Origin: Anaerolineae bacterium
Lineage (GTDB): Bacteria; Chloroflexota; Anaerolineae; 4572-78; J111
Assembly: GCA_023382535.1 (NCBI GenBank)
Contig: JAHDWA010000034.1
Span: 1 to 64,000, forward strand
DNA length: 64,000 nucleotides
Reading direction: 5' to 3'
The translations under genes and the position numbers were made by a program. The notes under the pieces are model-generated. The model was given only the letters and a program-made list of their open reading frames with translations, did not search any database and had not been told where the DNA came from. Below are positions 7,178 to 16,785 of this stretch, in pieces (the first letter of the stretch is position 1; each line of letters begins with the position of its first letter).

Positions 7178-8221
7178 TTATCCATTTGCTGCCACCGTTC
7201 GATTATGCCGTTGATACCAGGTTAGCCGCACCCGGCGGCCGCGCGCAGCCAGAGCCTCCATCGAAGTGGTATGGAGATTCTGCTCGACCACGGTCAATTC
7301 GCCGCCTCGCTCAAGTTCGACAATATAGCGGGTGTACAGCCCCAGGTAGACCACCTCGCGGATGCGGCCATCGGCCCCATACATCTCCCCCGGCACGGGC
7401 GCATCCGGGTCGCCCAGGTGAATTTTCTCCGGGCGGACGGAAAATGTTTCCGGCGAACCGGTGATTGCCCGGGCCACCTCGCCGCTGACCAGGTTGGACA
7501 CCCCAACAAAGCCGGCCACAAACGGCGTGGCCGGATGCTCATAAATCTCGGCTGGGGAGCCAATCTGCTCAATCTTGCCGTGATTAAACACGGCCAGGCG
7601 GTCGCTCATAGTCAGCGCCTCTTCCTGGTCGTGGGTGACGTAAACAAAGGTGATGCCGACCTGCTGCTGGATCATCTTCAATTCAATCTGCATCTGCTGG
7701 CGCAGCTTGAGGTCCAGCGCCCCAAGCGGCTCGTCCAGCAGCAGCACCCGTGGGTGGTTAACCAGAGCACGGGCCAGGGCAACCCGCTGCCGCTGGCCGC
7801 CGGATAACTGGCCGGGTTTGCGATTTTCCAGCCCACCCAGACGGACCAACTCCAGCATCTCCCGCATCCGCTTTTCCCGTTCCGGCTTGGCTACCTTTTT
7901 AATCATCAGCCCATAACCGACATTTTGCCCGACCGTCATGTGAGGGAACAGGGCGTAATCCTGAAAAACGGTGTTCACATCGCGCTCATAGGGTGGCAAG
8001 GCCGACACATCCTGTCCGTAGAGGTCAATGTGGCCGGTATCGGGCCGCTCAAAGCCGGCGATCAAGCGCAGGCAGGTAGTTTTACCTGATCCGGACGGTC
8101 CCAGCATGGTAAAAAACTCGCCATCCAGGATGTCCAGGTCAACCTGGTCCACCGCTTTAACCTCGCCAAAGTGACGGCTGACCCGAGAGAAGCGAACTGC
8201 GGGTGAATTATTATCTGACAT
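7178..8221 (-). CDS. potA: ABC transporter ATP-binding protein, PotA-like
   Basis: A 347-residue ATPase that powers the PotB/PotC permease. Motifs are Walker A LGPSGSGKTT, Q-loop TVFQDYALFPHM, signature LSGGQRQRVALARAL, Walker B VLLLDEPLGALD and the switch histidine in YVTHDQEEAL. A TOBE-type regulatory domain follows from about residue 240. The ATG at 8221 (MSDNNSPAVRFSRVSRHFGE) is the natural start; the longer frame to 8437 would overlap the methyltransferase gene. A GAGGAG motif lies 16 bases upstream, rather far. Confidence 0.93.
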   Translation of the reverse strand: MSDNNSPAVRFSRVSRHFGEVKAVDQVDLDILDGEFFTMLGPSGSGKTTCLRLIAGFERPDTGHIDLYGQDVSALPPYERDVNTVFQDYALFPHMTVGQNVGYGLMIKKVAKPEREKRMREMLELVRLGGLENRKPGQLSGGQRQRVALARALVNHPRVLLLDEPLGALDLKLRQQMQIELKMIQQQVGITFVYVTHDQEEALTMSDRLAVFNHGKIEQIGSPAEIYEHPATPFVAGFVGVSNLVSGEVARAITGSPETFSVRPEKIHLGDPDAPVPGEMYGADGRIREVVYLGLYTRYIVELERGGELTVVEQNLHTTSMEALAARGRRVRLTWYQRHNRTVAANG

Positions 8222-8255
8222 TGTTTTTGGCTTACAACTCCTCGGTAAGCAGTGG

Positions 8256-9752
8256 CTACTGGGTGATGCCGGCGCGGGCATCGGCAGCGGTGATGACAGC
8301 CCGCAGCGACTCCACCCTATCGTCCGGCAGCGGATGGGCCGGAGCGGCCATAACCGCCTGGCGAGCGATGTCTCGGGCGCTTTTGACAGCGTCGGGCTGC
8401 CCGGCCTCCCGCCAGGCATGGTAATTGCGCCGGTCAAACAGGCGCGGGTACCAGACCTCCCGGTAGTGGGCCGCCGTATGTTTGGCCTTAATATACTCTC
8501 CGCCCGGTCCGACTTGATCCATCACGTCCAGGGCCAGAGTTTCGGGGCTTAGCTCAATGCCCCGCATCAAGCGGCGTACAAAACTGATGATTTCATCACA
8601 AATGACAATCATCTCGTAAGAGCAGGTCAGGCCCGACTCGACGTAACCAATATCATGCACCAGGTTAGCCCCGCTGAGGGCCGTCCACAGAATCCAGAGG
8701 GCGCTCTCAATCCCGGCCTGGATATTGGGCAGTTTGGAGTCCGAGCAGCCGGAGAAGCCCCACACCGGCAGGTGGTAATAATAATGGGCCAACTCGGCCA
8801 TGCCCATGCAGTGCAGCATAAATTCAGGCGAGGCATAGGTCCCGACCAGAGTGCGCATGTCCAGCGGACCGCTGCCGGAACCCCAAACAAAGGGCGCACC
8901 CTTGCGCCGGAGCTGCGTAATTGCCAGGCCGCTCAATACTTCGGCGGCGGCCATGGCCAGACTGCCGGCCGGGGTAACAGGAGCCGAAGCGCCCTCAATC
9001 GGTCCCGGCGCGTAGACAAACGGCAGGCCGCGGTCGGCCATCATTAAGACCTTACGCAAGACGACTTCGCTGTGCTGCAAGGGCGACACCGGCTCAAGAT
9101 AAGCCAGCAGAAAGGGGTTGAGTTCCAGCTCTCCCGGCCCTCCGGCGACAATCTCGGCCATGGCAATCAGGTCGGCCAGGCCGGCCTCATCCCAGGCAGT
9201 AAAGACCAGCGGTTTGACCGTGTTCTCCAGCATGGCCAGGAAGGAGCGCCGGTCGGAAGTTTCGACGGGCACATCGGAGGGCAACGCCATAGACATCACA
9301 AAATCCAGATTGGGCAGCGAGTCGGCCAGGCGGGCGGTCTGCTCGACATCGGCCAGCACCGCCAGCCGCCGCTCCCCGGTTTCCAGGTCGAGCACGTTGG
9401 GCAAATCGGAGCCGGTCCCAAAATAAGTGCGGTGGCCTTCCAGATGCATACGCGGCTGGCCGGTCCGGTCGCACAACGTAACCCGCGAGGGAGCATAAAG
9501 CAGGGCATTTTCGATCACAGCCGCCGGAAAACGCACCCGGTTTTCGTCGGCGATGAGGCAGCCGGCCTCCTTGAGCAGGGCCAGTGACTCGGCCTCATAG
9601 ACTCGCACGCCGGTGCGCCGCAGAATTTCCAGCGCGGCCAGGTGGATTTCGTCTAACTGGGCGTCGGTGAACATGCGATAGCCGGAGGGGTGCGGACTCG
9701 GTCCTGCCGGCATGGCTTCATTCGGTTTTGAGGTTGGCTTACTGGGTGGCAT
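8256..9752 (-). CDS. MttB-superfamily (trimethylamine methyltransferase-like) protein, no pyrrolysine
   Basis: A 498-residue member of the MttB/COG5598 superfamily, which move a methyl group from a methylated amine to a corrinoid protein. The whole frame is read without an in-frame amber codon, so it belongs to the non-pyrrolysine branch that includes glycine betaine (MtgB), proline betaine (MtpB) and carnitine (MtcB) demethylases. Characteristic stretches are YRMFTDAQLDEIHLAALEIL, TGVRVYEAESLALLKEAGC and KAKHTAAHYREVWYPRLFDR. No corrinoid protein or corrinoid-specific methyltransferase is visible in the window, so the methyl acceptor would be encoded elsewhere. It lies between an aldehyde dehydrogenase and potA in one operon, which suggests that the importer brings in its substrate. 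The exact substrate is not known. Confidence 0.85.
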   Translation of the reverse strand: MPPSKPTSKPNEAMPAGPSPHPSGYRMFTDAQLDEIHLAALEILRRTGVRVYEAESLALLKEAGCLIADENRVRFPAAVIENALLYAPSRVTLCDRTGQPRMHLEGHRTYFGTGSDLPNVLDLETGERRLAVLADVEQTARLADSLPNLDFVMSMALPSDVPVETSDRRSFLAMLENTVKPLVFTAWDEAGLADLIAMAEIVAGGPGELELNPFLLAYLEPVSPLQHSEVVLRKVLMMADRGLPFVYAPGPIEGASAPVTPAGSLAMAAAEVLSGLAITQLRRKGAPFVWGSGSGPLDMRTLVGTYASPEFMLHCMGMAELAHYYYHLPVWGFSGCSDSKLPNIQAGIESALWILWTALSGANLVHDIGYVESGLTCSYEMIVICDEIISFVRRLMRGIELSPETLALDVMDQVGPGGEYIKAKHTAAHYREVWYPRLFDRRNYHAWREAGQPDAVKSARDIARQAVMAAPAHPLPDDRVESLRAVITAADARAGITQ

Positions 9753-9770
9753 AGGGGGTGAATTCCTGAT

Positions 9771-11240
9771 CTAACGAATCATCAACCGTTCCGCTTTGCC
9801 GGAGTAGTTGATAAAAACCGTTTTCAGCTCGGTAAAGAAGTTTAATCCCTCTTCGGCCATCTCGCGCTCGCCGACGCCGGTGGCTTTGGTCCCGCCAAAA
9901 GGCAGTTGGGCCTCTCCGCCGATGGTTGGCTCGTTGACGTGGACCATACCGGTCTCCACTTCCTCGACAAAGCGCATGACCGTGTCAATGCTCTCGGTGA
10001 AGATCGAGGTCGTCAGGCCGTACTCAACCGAGTTGGCAAAGTCAATCGCTTCCTGCAAGCTGTTAGCCGTGCTGACCGCCAGCACCGGGCCAAAGACCTC
10101 TTCTTTGAAGATGCGCATGGCGGGGGTAACGTTGTCAAAAATGGTCGGCTCGACAAAATAACCCTGCTCCAGGTGGGCCGGCCGCTTGCCGCCAGTGAGC
10201 AGGCGCGCTCCTTCGCTCTTGGCTACCTCGATATACTCCAGGTCGGTTTGCCACTGCTTTTCGTCCACTGCCGGCCCCATATCCACCGTTTCGTCCAGCC
10301 CCGGCCCGACCTTGATCTTCTCAGCCTTGGCCACCAGCCGTTCCAACAGCCCATCTTTGACCGTTGGATGAGCCAGCACCCGCGAGGTGGCGGTGCAGCG
10401 CTGGCCGGTCGAGCCAAAAGCGCCGCCGTGAATGGCAGTGGCGGCCTTGTCCAGGTCGGCGTCGGGCATGACGATGACCGCATTCTTGCCGCCCATTTCG
10501 CAGGTCACTTTGATGCCGCGTGTTGCTGCTTTGACATACAAGGCGTTGCCAACGGCGTTGGAGCCGGTAAATGAGACGGCCCGAATGGCCGGCGCGTTGA
10601 CGATAGCCTCGCCGACAACAGAGCCAGAGCCGACGACCATGTTGAAGACTCCCGGCGGTAACCCGGCCTCTTCGTAAATCTCGGCCAGGAGCGAGGCGGT
10701 GGCGGGCGTTAATTCGGCGGGTTTGAAAACCACCGTGTTCCCCGCTACCAGCGCCGGGGCCGATTTCCAGACCGGGATGGCCCAGGGGAAATTCCACGGG
10801 GCAATCAGCCCCACCACACCCAACGGGCGGCGAATGGTGTAGGTGAAAGTATCGCGCGCCTCCGAAGGCAGGGTTTTGCCGTGGACCCGGAAGCCCTCGC
10901 CGGCATAATATTCCAGCAGCGAAATACCCTTGAGCACCTCACCCTTGGCCTCTTTCAGGATTTTGCCTTCCTCGCGGGTCATGGTCCGGGCAATTTCGTC
11001 GGCTCGCTGCCGGGCGATATTGGCCGCCCGCCACAGCACCCGGCCTCGCTCCGGGCCGGGCGTATTTTTCCAGTCCCGAAAAGCGGCTGCGGCCGCCTCA
11101 ATCGCCTGCTGGGCTTCTGCCGCCGTCGCGGCCGGGAACTCCGCCAGCACGTCAGCCGGGTCAGCCGGGTTGGTATTCCGCACCAGCCGCTCCGACCGGG
11201 GATGAATCCATTGGCCGTTGATGTAAGAACCTGTAGGCAC
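9771..11240 (-). CDS. NAD(P)-dependent aldehyde dehydrogenase (semialdehyde dehydrogenase-like)
   Basis: A 489-residue classical aldehyde dehydrogenase that oxidises an aldehyde to the acid. The catalytic cysteine is in [12 protein letters not shown] and the general-base glutamate in [11 protein letters not shown]; the Asn of [10 protein letters not shown] is present. The overall pattern resembles 2-oxoglutarate semialdehyde and succinate semialdehyde dehydrogenases. The start is ambiguous: GTG at 11240 has GGAGGG 5 bases upstream and is preferred; ATG at 11252 and TTG at 11261 are in frame but have no good ribosome site. It lies 19 bases upstream of the MttB-like gene and could oxidise an aldehyde released when the imported amine is degraded. 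Confidence 0.88.
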   Translation of the reverse strand: MPTGSYINGQWIHPRSERLVRNTNPADPADVLAEFPAATAAEAQQAIEAAAAAFRDWKNTPGPERGRVLWRAANIARQRADEIARTMTREEGKILKEAKGEVLKGISLLEYYAGEGFRVHGKTLPSEARDTFTYTIRRPLGVVGLIAPWNFPWAIPVWKSAPALVAGNTVVFKPAELTPATASLLAEIYEEAGLPPGVFNMVVGSGSVVGEAIVNAPAIRAVSFTGSNAVGNALYVKAATRGIKVTCEMGGKNAVIVMPDADLDKAATAIHGGAFGSTGQRCTATSRVLAHPTVKDGLLERLVAKAEKIKVGPGLDETVDMGPAVDEKQWQTDLEYIEVAKSEGARLLTGGKRPAHLEQGYFVEPTIFDNVTPAMRIFKEEVFGPVLAVSTANSLQEAIDFANSVEYGLTTSIFTESIDTVMRFVEEVETGMVHVNEPTIGGEAQLPFGGTKATGVGEREMAEEGLNFFTELKTVFINYSGKAERLMIR

Positions 11241-11294
11241 GTGTCCCTCCATGTAGCACAAACTTAAGTTTGTCCTCCATTTTTTAGAATGAGA

Positions 11295-11317
11295 GGGCGT
11301 AGCATTAGGCTACGCCC
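11295..11317 (-). terminator. Intercistronic hairpin after the binding-protein gene
   Basis: GGGCGTAGC at 11295-11303 pairs with GCTACGCCC at 11309-11317, loop 5 bases. It lies between potD and the aldehyde dehydrogenase gene on the same strand. No strong T-tract follows, so partial termination or 3' protection of the potD message is likely, a common way to raise binding-protein levels. A second palindrome (ACAAACTTAAGTTTGT) is just downstream. Confidence 0.6.
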
Positions 11318-11367
11318 CTGATCCATTTTTTTATCTCAGAATTCGGCAAACCGTTGAGGTTTCATCC

Positions 11368-12780
11368 TTAGCGATTGCCGATGACGGCAATATAATTCGT
11401 TACCCACTCGTGGTACGGTACGCAGCCGCCGCTGCCGTCGCTGCAATCGGCGATGGGCGTGCGCCAGAAATGGATTTTCTCAAAGTTTTCAAAGCCGTTG
11501 GTTTTGCAGCCTTCCGCTCCCAGCAGTTCATTCCCTTCACATGCGGCCGGCGCTGCCGGGACTGAACCAAACCAGGCCGCCAGGTCACCCTGCAATTTGG
11601 GGTTGAGGGAGTGTTCCAGCCACTTGTAGGCGCAGTTGGGATGGGGCGCGTCCACAGACATCATGGTGGTATCGGCCCAGCCGGTCGCGCCTTCTTCGGG
11701 AATAACGCTATCAACCGGCGCGCCGCCGGCCTTTAACAGATTTACCTGGAAGGGCCAGGAACTGGAAGCGACCACACCCTCGTTGGTAAAATCATCCATC
11801 TGGATAAACGCATCGTGCCAGTAGCGGCCAACAATCTTGCGCTGCTCGCGCAGCAAATCAAGCGCCGCCTTGAATTGATCGGCGTTGAGGTCGTAGGGAT
11901 CTTTAATCCCCAGTTCGGGGTTGGCCGACATTAGATAGAGCGCCGCATCGGCCACATAGATCGGGCCATCATAGGCTTGTACCCGGCCCTGGTTTGACTT
12001 GCCATCGGGCAGGGTCGTTTCTTTGAACACCACTTCCCAGCTTGTCGGCGGTTCATCACCGAACGCCTCAGTGTTGTACATTAGCACATTCGCGCCCCAC
12101 TGATAGGGCACGCCGTAATGTTCGGCGGTGCCATCACCATTTTTGTCTACGGTGTGCCAGGGCGCATTTTGCAGGCGCTCGTCCACGGTATTCCAACTGG
12201 GGACGAGATCCGTATTGATCTCCTGTACCCGCCCCCCGTAAACCAAACGCAGGCTGGCGTCGCCGGAAGCCGTCACCAAATCAAACCCACCTTCGTTCAT
12301 CAGGGCCACCATCTCGTCGGAGGTGGCAGCCACCTTGACCTCGACCTTGCAGCCGGTATCCTCCTCAAAACTCGTCACCCAATCATAGGCCGGGTCGGTT
12401 TCGCCACGCTCAATGTAGCCGGCCCAGGCGACAATGGAAACGGACCCCTCACCTTCGCCGACCTCTGTCATCATCCCGCCTGGTGCGGCTGCCTGACTCT
12501 GAGCAGCCATCGCTGCTTCAGCTTCAGCTTTGGCTTTTTCAACCTCGGCCTGAAGCGCCGCGGCGGTGGCCTCGGCGGCGGCTACTGCTTCAGAGCCGGC
12601 TTTTTCGGCCTCGGCTTTGGCCGCCTCGGCCTGAGCCTGAGCCTCAGCAATCTTGGCTTGAGCCTCGGCCTCAATTTTGGCAACGTCGGGCGTTGGGGCG
12701 GCCGCGCCACAGGCAGCCAGAATGGGCGTAACTGCTATTAATATACAAACAATCATGGGGACAAAACGGGTGAACTTCAT
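11368..12780 (-). CDS. potD: PotD-like substrate-binding lipoprotein with coiled-coil stalk
   Basis: A 470-residue extracytoplasmic solute-binding protein of the spermidine/putrescine (PotD) type. A signal peptide ends in the lipobox LAAC with C24 as the lipidated residue. Residues about 32-98 are an unbroken Ala/Glu/Lys/Gln heptad-like helix (for example AEAQAKIAEAQAQAEAAKAE), not part of normal PotD, which would act as a stalk between membrane and binding domain. The binding domain starts near residue 110 (GSVSIVAWAGYIERGE). AGGAGGAG lies 5 bases before the ATG. It is the first gene of the operon behind a consensus promoter at 12950-12978. Ligand is uncertain. Confidence 0.9.
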   Translation of the reverse strand: MKFTRFVPMIVCILIAVTPILAACGAAAPTPDVAKIEAEAQAKIAEAQAQAEAAKAEAEKAGSEAVAAAEATAAALQAEVEKAKAEAEAAMAAQSQAAAPGGMMTEVGEGEGSVSIVAWAGYIERGETDPAYDWVTSFEEDTGCKVEVKVAATSDEMVALMNEGGFDLVTASGDASLRLVYGGRVQEINTDLVPSWNTVDERLQNAPWHTVDKNGDGTAEHYGVPYQWGANVLMYNTEAFGDEPPTSWEVVFKETTLPDGKSNQGRVQAYDGPIYVADAALYLMSANPELGIKDPYDLNADQFKAALDLLREQRKIVGRYWHDAFIQMDDFTNEGVVASSSWPFQVNLLKAGGAPVDSVIPEEGATGWADTTMMSVDAPHPNCAYKWLEHSLNPKLQGDLAAWFGSVPAAPAACEGNELLGAEGCKTNGFENFEKIHFWRTPIADCSDGSGGCVPYHEWVTNYIAVIGNR

Positions 12781-12943
12781 TACTCTCCTCCTTTGCAGCG
12801 CAATAGTTGAAACTGGATTAATTTAGACTACGGGGACTCGGTCTCTTCCCTGGGGAAAATTTGACCTTTGGGGAAGGTCCGCCTCAACGTCACGTCGTCA
12901 AATTCCTTTGACCACCTCCCTCACGTTGATTTGAGCCGAAAGT
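12781..12943 (-). promoter_or_regulatory. Long 5' leader of the potD operon
   Basis: From the expected transcript start near 12943 to the potD start is about 160 bases without a credible gene. The leader contains a small hairpin (GACCTT/AAGGTC with a C-rich loop near 12865-12880). I could not match it to a known riboswitch class by eye. It could simply be a long untranslated region. Confidence 0.35.
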
Positions 12944-12949
12944 GGGGCC

Positions 12950-12978
12950 ATTATATTGTTTTCCAGGATTGATGTCAA
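12950..12978 (-). promoter_or_regulatory. Consensus sigma-70 promoter of the potD operon
   Basis: On the minus strand, TTGACA (12973-12978) and TATAAT (12950-12955) are separated by exactly 17 bases, a perfect housekeeping promoter. It points toward potD. It lies 30 bases from a divergent promoter at 13009-13036. Confidence 0.85.
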
Positions 12979-13008
12979 TTTAGGGCGAGGGGAGGCGTCA
13001 GATAAAGT

Positions 13009-13036
13009 TTGACAGGATGAACCAGGGCGATATAAT
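13009..13036 (+). promoter_or_regulatory. Consensus sigma-70 promoter of the coxD-like operon
   Basis: TTGACA (13009-13014) and TATAAT (13031-13036) with a 16-base spacer. Transcription would begin near 13043, about 140 bases before the coxD-like start. The divergent pair with 12950-12978 leaves a shared 30-base control region. Confidence 0.85.
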
Positions 13037-13185
13037 TCCATTCGAGCCAGCGTGTAACCGGCTTGAACCCAACGGGGGGACATTCTTCTCTAAACCCGCC
13101 CCACTCCTTTATTCCACTCTAACCCATTGCGCGTCTCCAATGGGCCAGGATGACAAGACAGGTTAGCAATTTGTCCAGTAATACT

Positions 13186-14070
<885 letters not shown>

Positions 14071-14148
14071 AGAAACTAACGAAAATCAACCGCGTCCACG
14101 GTGGGTGACATCTATCAAACTTATATCCATCGAACACAGGGGGTCTTT

Positions 14149-14637
14149 ATGAACGAATCTGGGCCAACCTCGGCTAATTTTCCGCCTGCACTCACGGTTG
14201 CCGCAGGCGAAGACCGCTTCGGCGAGCACCGGGGACTCGGCATTAGCGTCATTGATTTCAAGCTGTGCCCGCAGGACAGTGATGGTCTCTTGATTCTCGA
14301 AAATACATTTCGAGCGAAAGGCGGCCCGGCCCGGCACCTGCACTTTGACCAGGACGAGTGGTTCTACGCTGTTGAAGGGGATTTCATTATCGAGGTGGGC
14401 CAGGAAAGGGTTAGACTTAAACCGGGTGATTCATTGCTTGCCCCACGCCGGGTACCCCATGTCTGGGCGCATGTCGGCGAGGACCGCGGCAGGATTCTGA
14501 TTGTGTTTATGCCCGCCGGCAAAATGGAAGCCTTCTTTCGGGAAGTGACAAAGGCCAACGCGATGCCGCCGCAGGATCCGGAATTGTGGCGAGCCCACGG
14601 CATGGAACTGCTTGGGCCACCTTTGAAGGTAGAGTAA
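14149..14637 (+). CDS. Cupin-domain protein
   Basis: A 162-residue single cupin protein. Motif 1 reads ARHLHFDQDEWFYAVEG with the two His and Glu expected to bind a metal, and motif 2 reads PGDSLLAPRRVPHVW with the second-motif His. The start at 14149 follows a GGGGG-rich site; GTG at 14101 is in frame but less likely. It lies between the coxD-like and coxE-like genes, an unusual place. Cupins of this kind can be sugar- or ligand-binding, isomerases or dioxygenases, and I cannot assign a reaction. Confidence 0.75.
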   Translation: MNESGPTSANFPPALTVAAGEDRFGEHRGLGISVIDFKLCPQDSDGLLILENTFRAKGGPARHLHFDQDEWFYAVEGDFIIEVGQERVRLKPGDSLLAPRRVPHVWAHVGEDRGRILIVFMPAGKMEAFFREVTKANAMPPQDPELWRAHGMELLGPPLKVE

Positions 14638-14666
14638 GAACAGTTCATTATTTTCAGGTTCTGTCT

Positions 14667-15866
14667 GTGTCAGCTCAAAAATTCACAATTGACCATTCAC
14701 AATCCAGAGCCGAAGGCCCCCTGTGGGCAATTCACAATCCCTTCCTCTCCAACCTCCTCCTCTTCACTGGCGCCCTGCGCCGGGCCGGTATCTCCATTTC
14801 TTTCAATCAAACCCTTGATCTCACCCAGGCTCTTGAACTGGTGAACCTCGGCCAGCGGGTGCAAGTCTACCACGCCGCCCGCTGTATCTTGATCAACCGC
14901 AAAGAAGACCTGGCTCTGTTCGATAAGATTTTTAACCTGTTCTGGCAGTTCCCGCGACCGGAAGAATTGGGGCCGCAAAAAACGCCGCTCGCGCCGCGCC
15001 ACGACCCGCCCAGGCGGCAGCGTTTGAATATCGCTACGCTCATGGCTGAGCGCGCCCAAAAAGATGCGCCCGAAGTTGACCTGGCCGACAAAGCCGGCAG
15101 CTTCAGCGCCAGCGAAATCCTGCAAAGCAAAGATTTTTCCCGCCTCACTCCCGCCGAATTGGCGACGATCAAGCGGCTCATCCAGGCCATGCGCTGGCGG
15201 GTCAGCCTCCGGCAAACGCGGCGGCACATCCCCGACCCGCAGGGATCTCTCTTGAATCTGCGCCGGGTGATGCGCAGCACGGTCAAGCACGGCGGCGTGC
15301 CGCTCAGGCTCACCTGGAAAAGCCGTAAATTTAAAGTCCGGCCGGTGGTCATCCTGGCCGACATCAGCGGCTCGATGGAACGATACAGCCGCCTGCTGCT
15401 GCAATTTGCTTACAGCGTCAGCCGGGGCCTGGGCCAGGTGGAATGTTTTGTCTTCGGCACGCGGCTGACCCGGATCACCCCGCAGCTACGCACCAAAAAT
15501 ATTGACCGGGCGCTTAACGAAGTAGCGGAGAGCGTATTCGATTGGTCCGGCGGGACGCGCATCGGCGACAGCTTGGCCGCCTTTAACCGGGCGTGGAGCA
15601 AGCGGGTGCTGCGCCGGGGAGCGATTGTGCTGATCATCAGCGACGGCTGGGAACGGGGTGACGTGTCTACCCTGCGCCAGGAGATGCGCTACTTGCAGCA
15701 CCGCTGCCACCGGCTGATCTGGCTCAACCCGCTGCTGGGGCAGTCGGGCTACCAGCCGCTGGTCGAGGGTATGGACGCCGCCTTGCCCTTTATTGACGAC
15801 TTTTTGCCCATTCATAACTTGCAGAGTCTGGAGGCATTAGGCGAGCATCTGGCCCGATTGGATTAG
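14667..15866 (+). CDS. coxE: CoxE-like von Willebrand factor A domain protein
   Basis: A protein of about 399 residues with a C-terminal VWA domain carrying the MIDAS metal site (VILADISGSMERYSRLLLQF, then SGGTRIGDSL and IVLIISDGWERGD). The N-terminal half is helical and typical of CoxE. CoxE partners the CoxD ATPase in maturing the CO dehydrogenase active site. The start is uncertain: GTG at 14667 is the best in-frame codon after the cupin stop, and a frame from 14586 overlaps the cupin gene. The first 20 or so residues after it are encoded by TTCACAATTGACCATTCAC repeat words and may not be part of the original protein. Confidence 0.82.
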   Translation: MSAQKFTIDHSQSRAEGPLWAIHNPFLSNLLLFTGALRRAGISISFNQTLDLTQALELVNLGQRVQVYHAARCILINRKEDLALFDKIFNLFWQFPRPEELGPQKTPLAPRHDPPRRQRLNIATLMAERAQKDAPEVDLADKAGSFSASEILQSKDFSRLTPAELATIKRLIQAMRWRVSLRQTRRHIPDPQGSLLNLRRVMRSTVKHGGVPLRLTWKSRKFKVRPVVILADISGSMERYSRLLLQFAYSVSRGLGQVECFVFGTRLTRITPQLRTKNIDRALNEVAESVFDWSGGTRIGDSLAAFNRAWSKRVLRRGAIVLIISDGWERGDVSTLRQEMRYLQHRCHRLIWLNPLLGQSGYQPLVEGMDAALPFIDDFLPIHNLQSLEALGEHLARLD

Positions 15867-15871
15867 AACCT

Positions 15872-16780
15872 ATGCCGTCTCTGGAAATCATTGCTCAGGA
15901 CAATAACCGCTGCGGCGAAGGGCCGATCTGGGATGTCGCCCAGGATCGCCTTATTTGGAACGATTTTAGTAGTTCGCTGGTTTTTCAGTATGTGTCGGCG
16001 ACGAGCGCCAAAAGCGTGATTAGCCGAAATCTGAATGTAGCCGGGATTGCCCTGAATTGCGACGGCCATCTGGTTTTTGCCGGATTGACCGGCCTGCACC
16101 TCTGGCGTGCGCAAGATGACTACCAAACCATCGCCGCCGAACACGACGGCGAAACGCTGATTTTCAACGATATACTGGCCGATCCTCAAGGGCGAGTCTA
16201 TGCCGGAACCTATTATTGGAACGAAAAAGAGATGGACCGGCCCGGCAAACTGTACCGGATTGACTCCGATGGCTCGGTCCACATTGTTGACGAGGGCATC
16301 GAACTCAGCAACGGCCTGGGCCTTAGCCCTGACAACCGAACGCTCTACTACGCCGACTCGACGGCCCGGCGCATCTACGCTTATAATGTTAACCCAGAAA
16401 CCGGCGATTTAAGCCATAAACGTGTTTTTGTCCAGGTTCCATTGAGCGAGGGTCTGCCCGACGGCTTGACGGTTGATGCCGAGGGCTATGTTTGGAGCGC
16501 CCAGTGGTTCGGCAGCCAGGTCGTGCGCTACGATCCCGAGGGGAAAGTCGAGCGGCGGATTGAGCTGCCGGTAGCGCAAGTGACCAGTGTGGCTTTTGGT
16601 GGGCCGAATTTGACCGATCTCTACATCACCTCCGCCGCGGAGTCGTGGCCGGCCTGGCCCAACCCGTATGCGCCGCCCCGTTACCGCCCTGACAAGGTCG
16701 AATTGGGCGGCTCACTGTACTGCCTGCGCCTGGAGATTCAGGGCAAAGCGGAGCATTACGCCAGATTTGAAAGCGAATAA
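15872..16780 (+). CDS. SMP-30/gluconolactonase-family six-bladed beta-propeller
   Basis: A 302-residue SMP-30/gluconolactonase/LRE-like protein. It has the N-terminal acidic motif RCGEGPIWD, the ELSNGLGLSPDNRTLYYADS blade and the GLPDGLTVDAEGYVWSAQWF blade that hold the metal-binding Glu, Asn and Asp residues. Family members hydrolyse sugar lactones or related esters. It begins 5 bases after the coxE-like stop and ends 5 bases before the histidine kinase gene, so it is co-transcribed with both. A link to CO metabolism is not evident. Confidence 0.85.
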   Translation: MPSLEIIAQDNNRCGEGPIWDVAQDRLIWNDFSSSLVFQYVSATSAKSVISRNLNVAGIALNCDGHLVFAGLTGLHLWRAQDDYQTIAAEHDGETLIFNDILADPQGRVYAGTYYWNEKEMDRPGKLYRIDSDGSVHIVDEGIELSNGLGLSPDNRTLYYADSTARRIYAYNVNPETGDLSHKRVFVQVPLSEGLPDGLTVDAEGYVWSAQWFGSQVVRYDPEGKVERRIELPVAQVTSVAFGGPNLTDLYITSAAESWPAWPNPYAPPRYRPDKVELGGSLYCLRLEIQGKAEHYARFESE

Positions 16781-16785
16781 AGACC

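Noticed and set aside
8256..9752. Pyrrolysine-containing trimethylamine methyltransferase
   Set aside because: The frame is complete without an in-frame TAG, so the protein belongs to the non-pyrrolysine branch.
12781..12943. Glycine, guanidine or SAM riboswitch in the potD leader
   Set aside because: By eye the leader lacks the conserved cores of these classes; only a small hairpin can be supported.
12898..13083. 61-codon minus-strand frame in the divergent promoter region
   Set aside because: It runs across both consensus promoters and the potD leader, so it is unlikely to be a gene.
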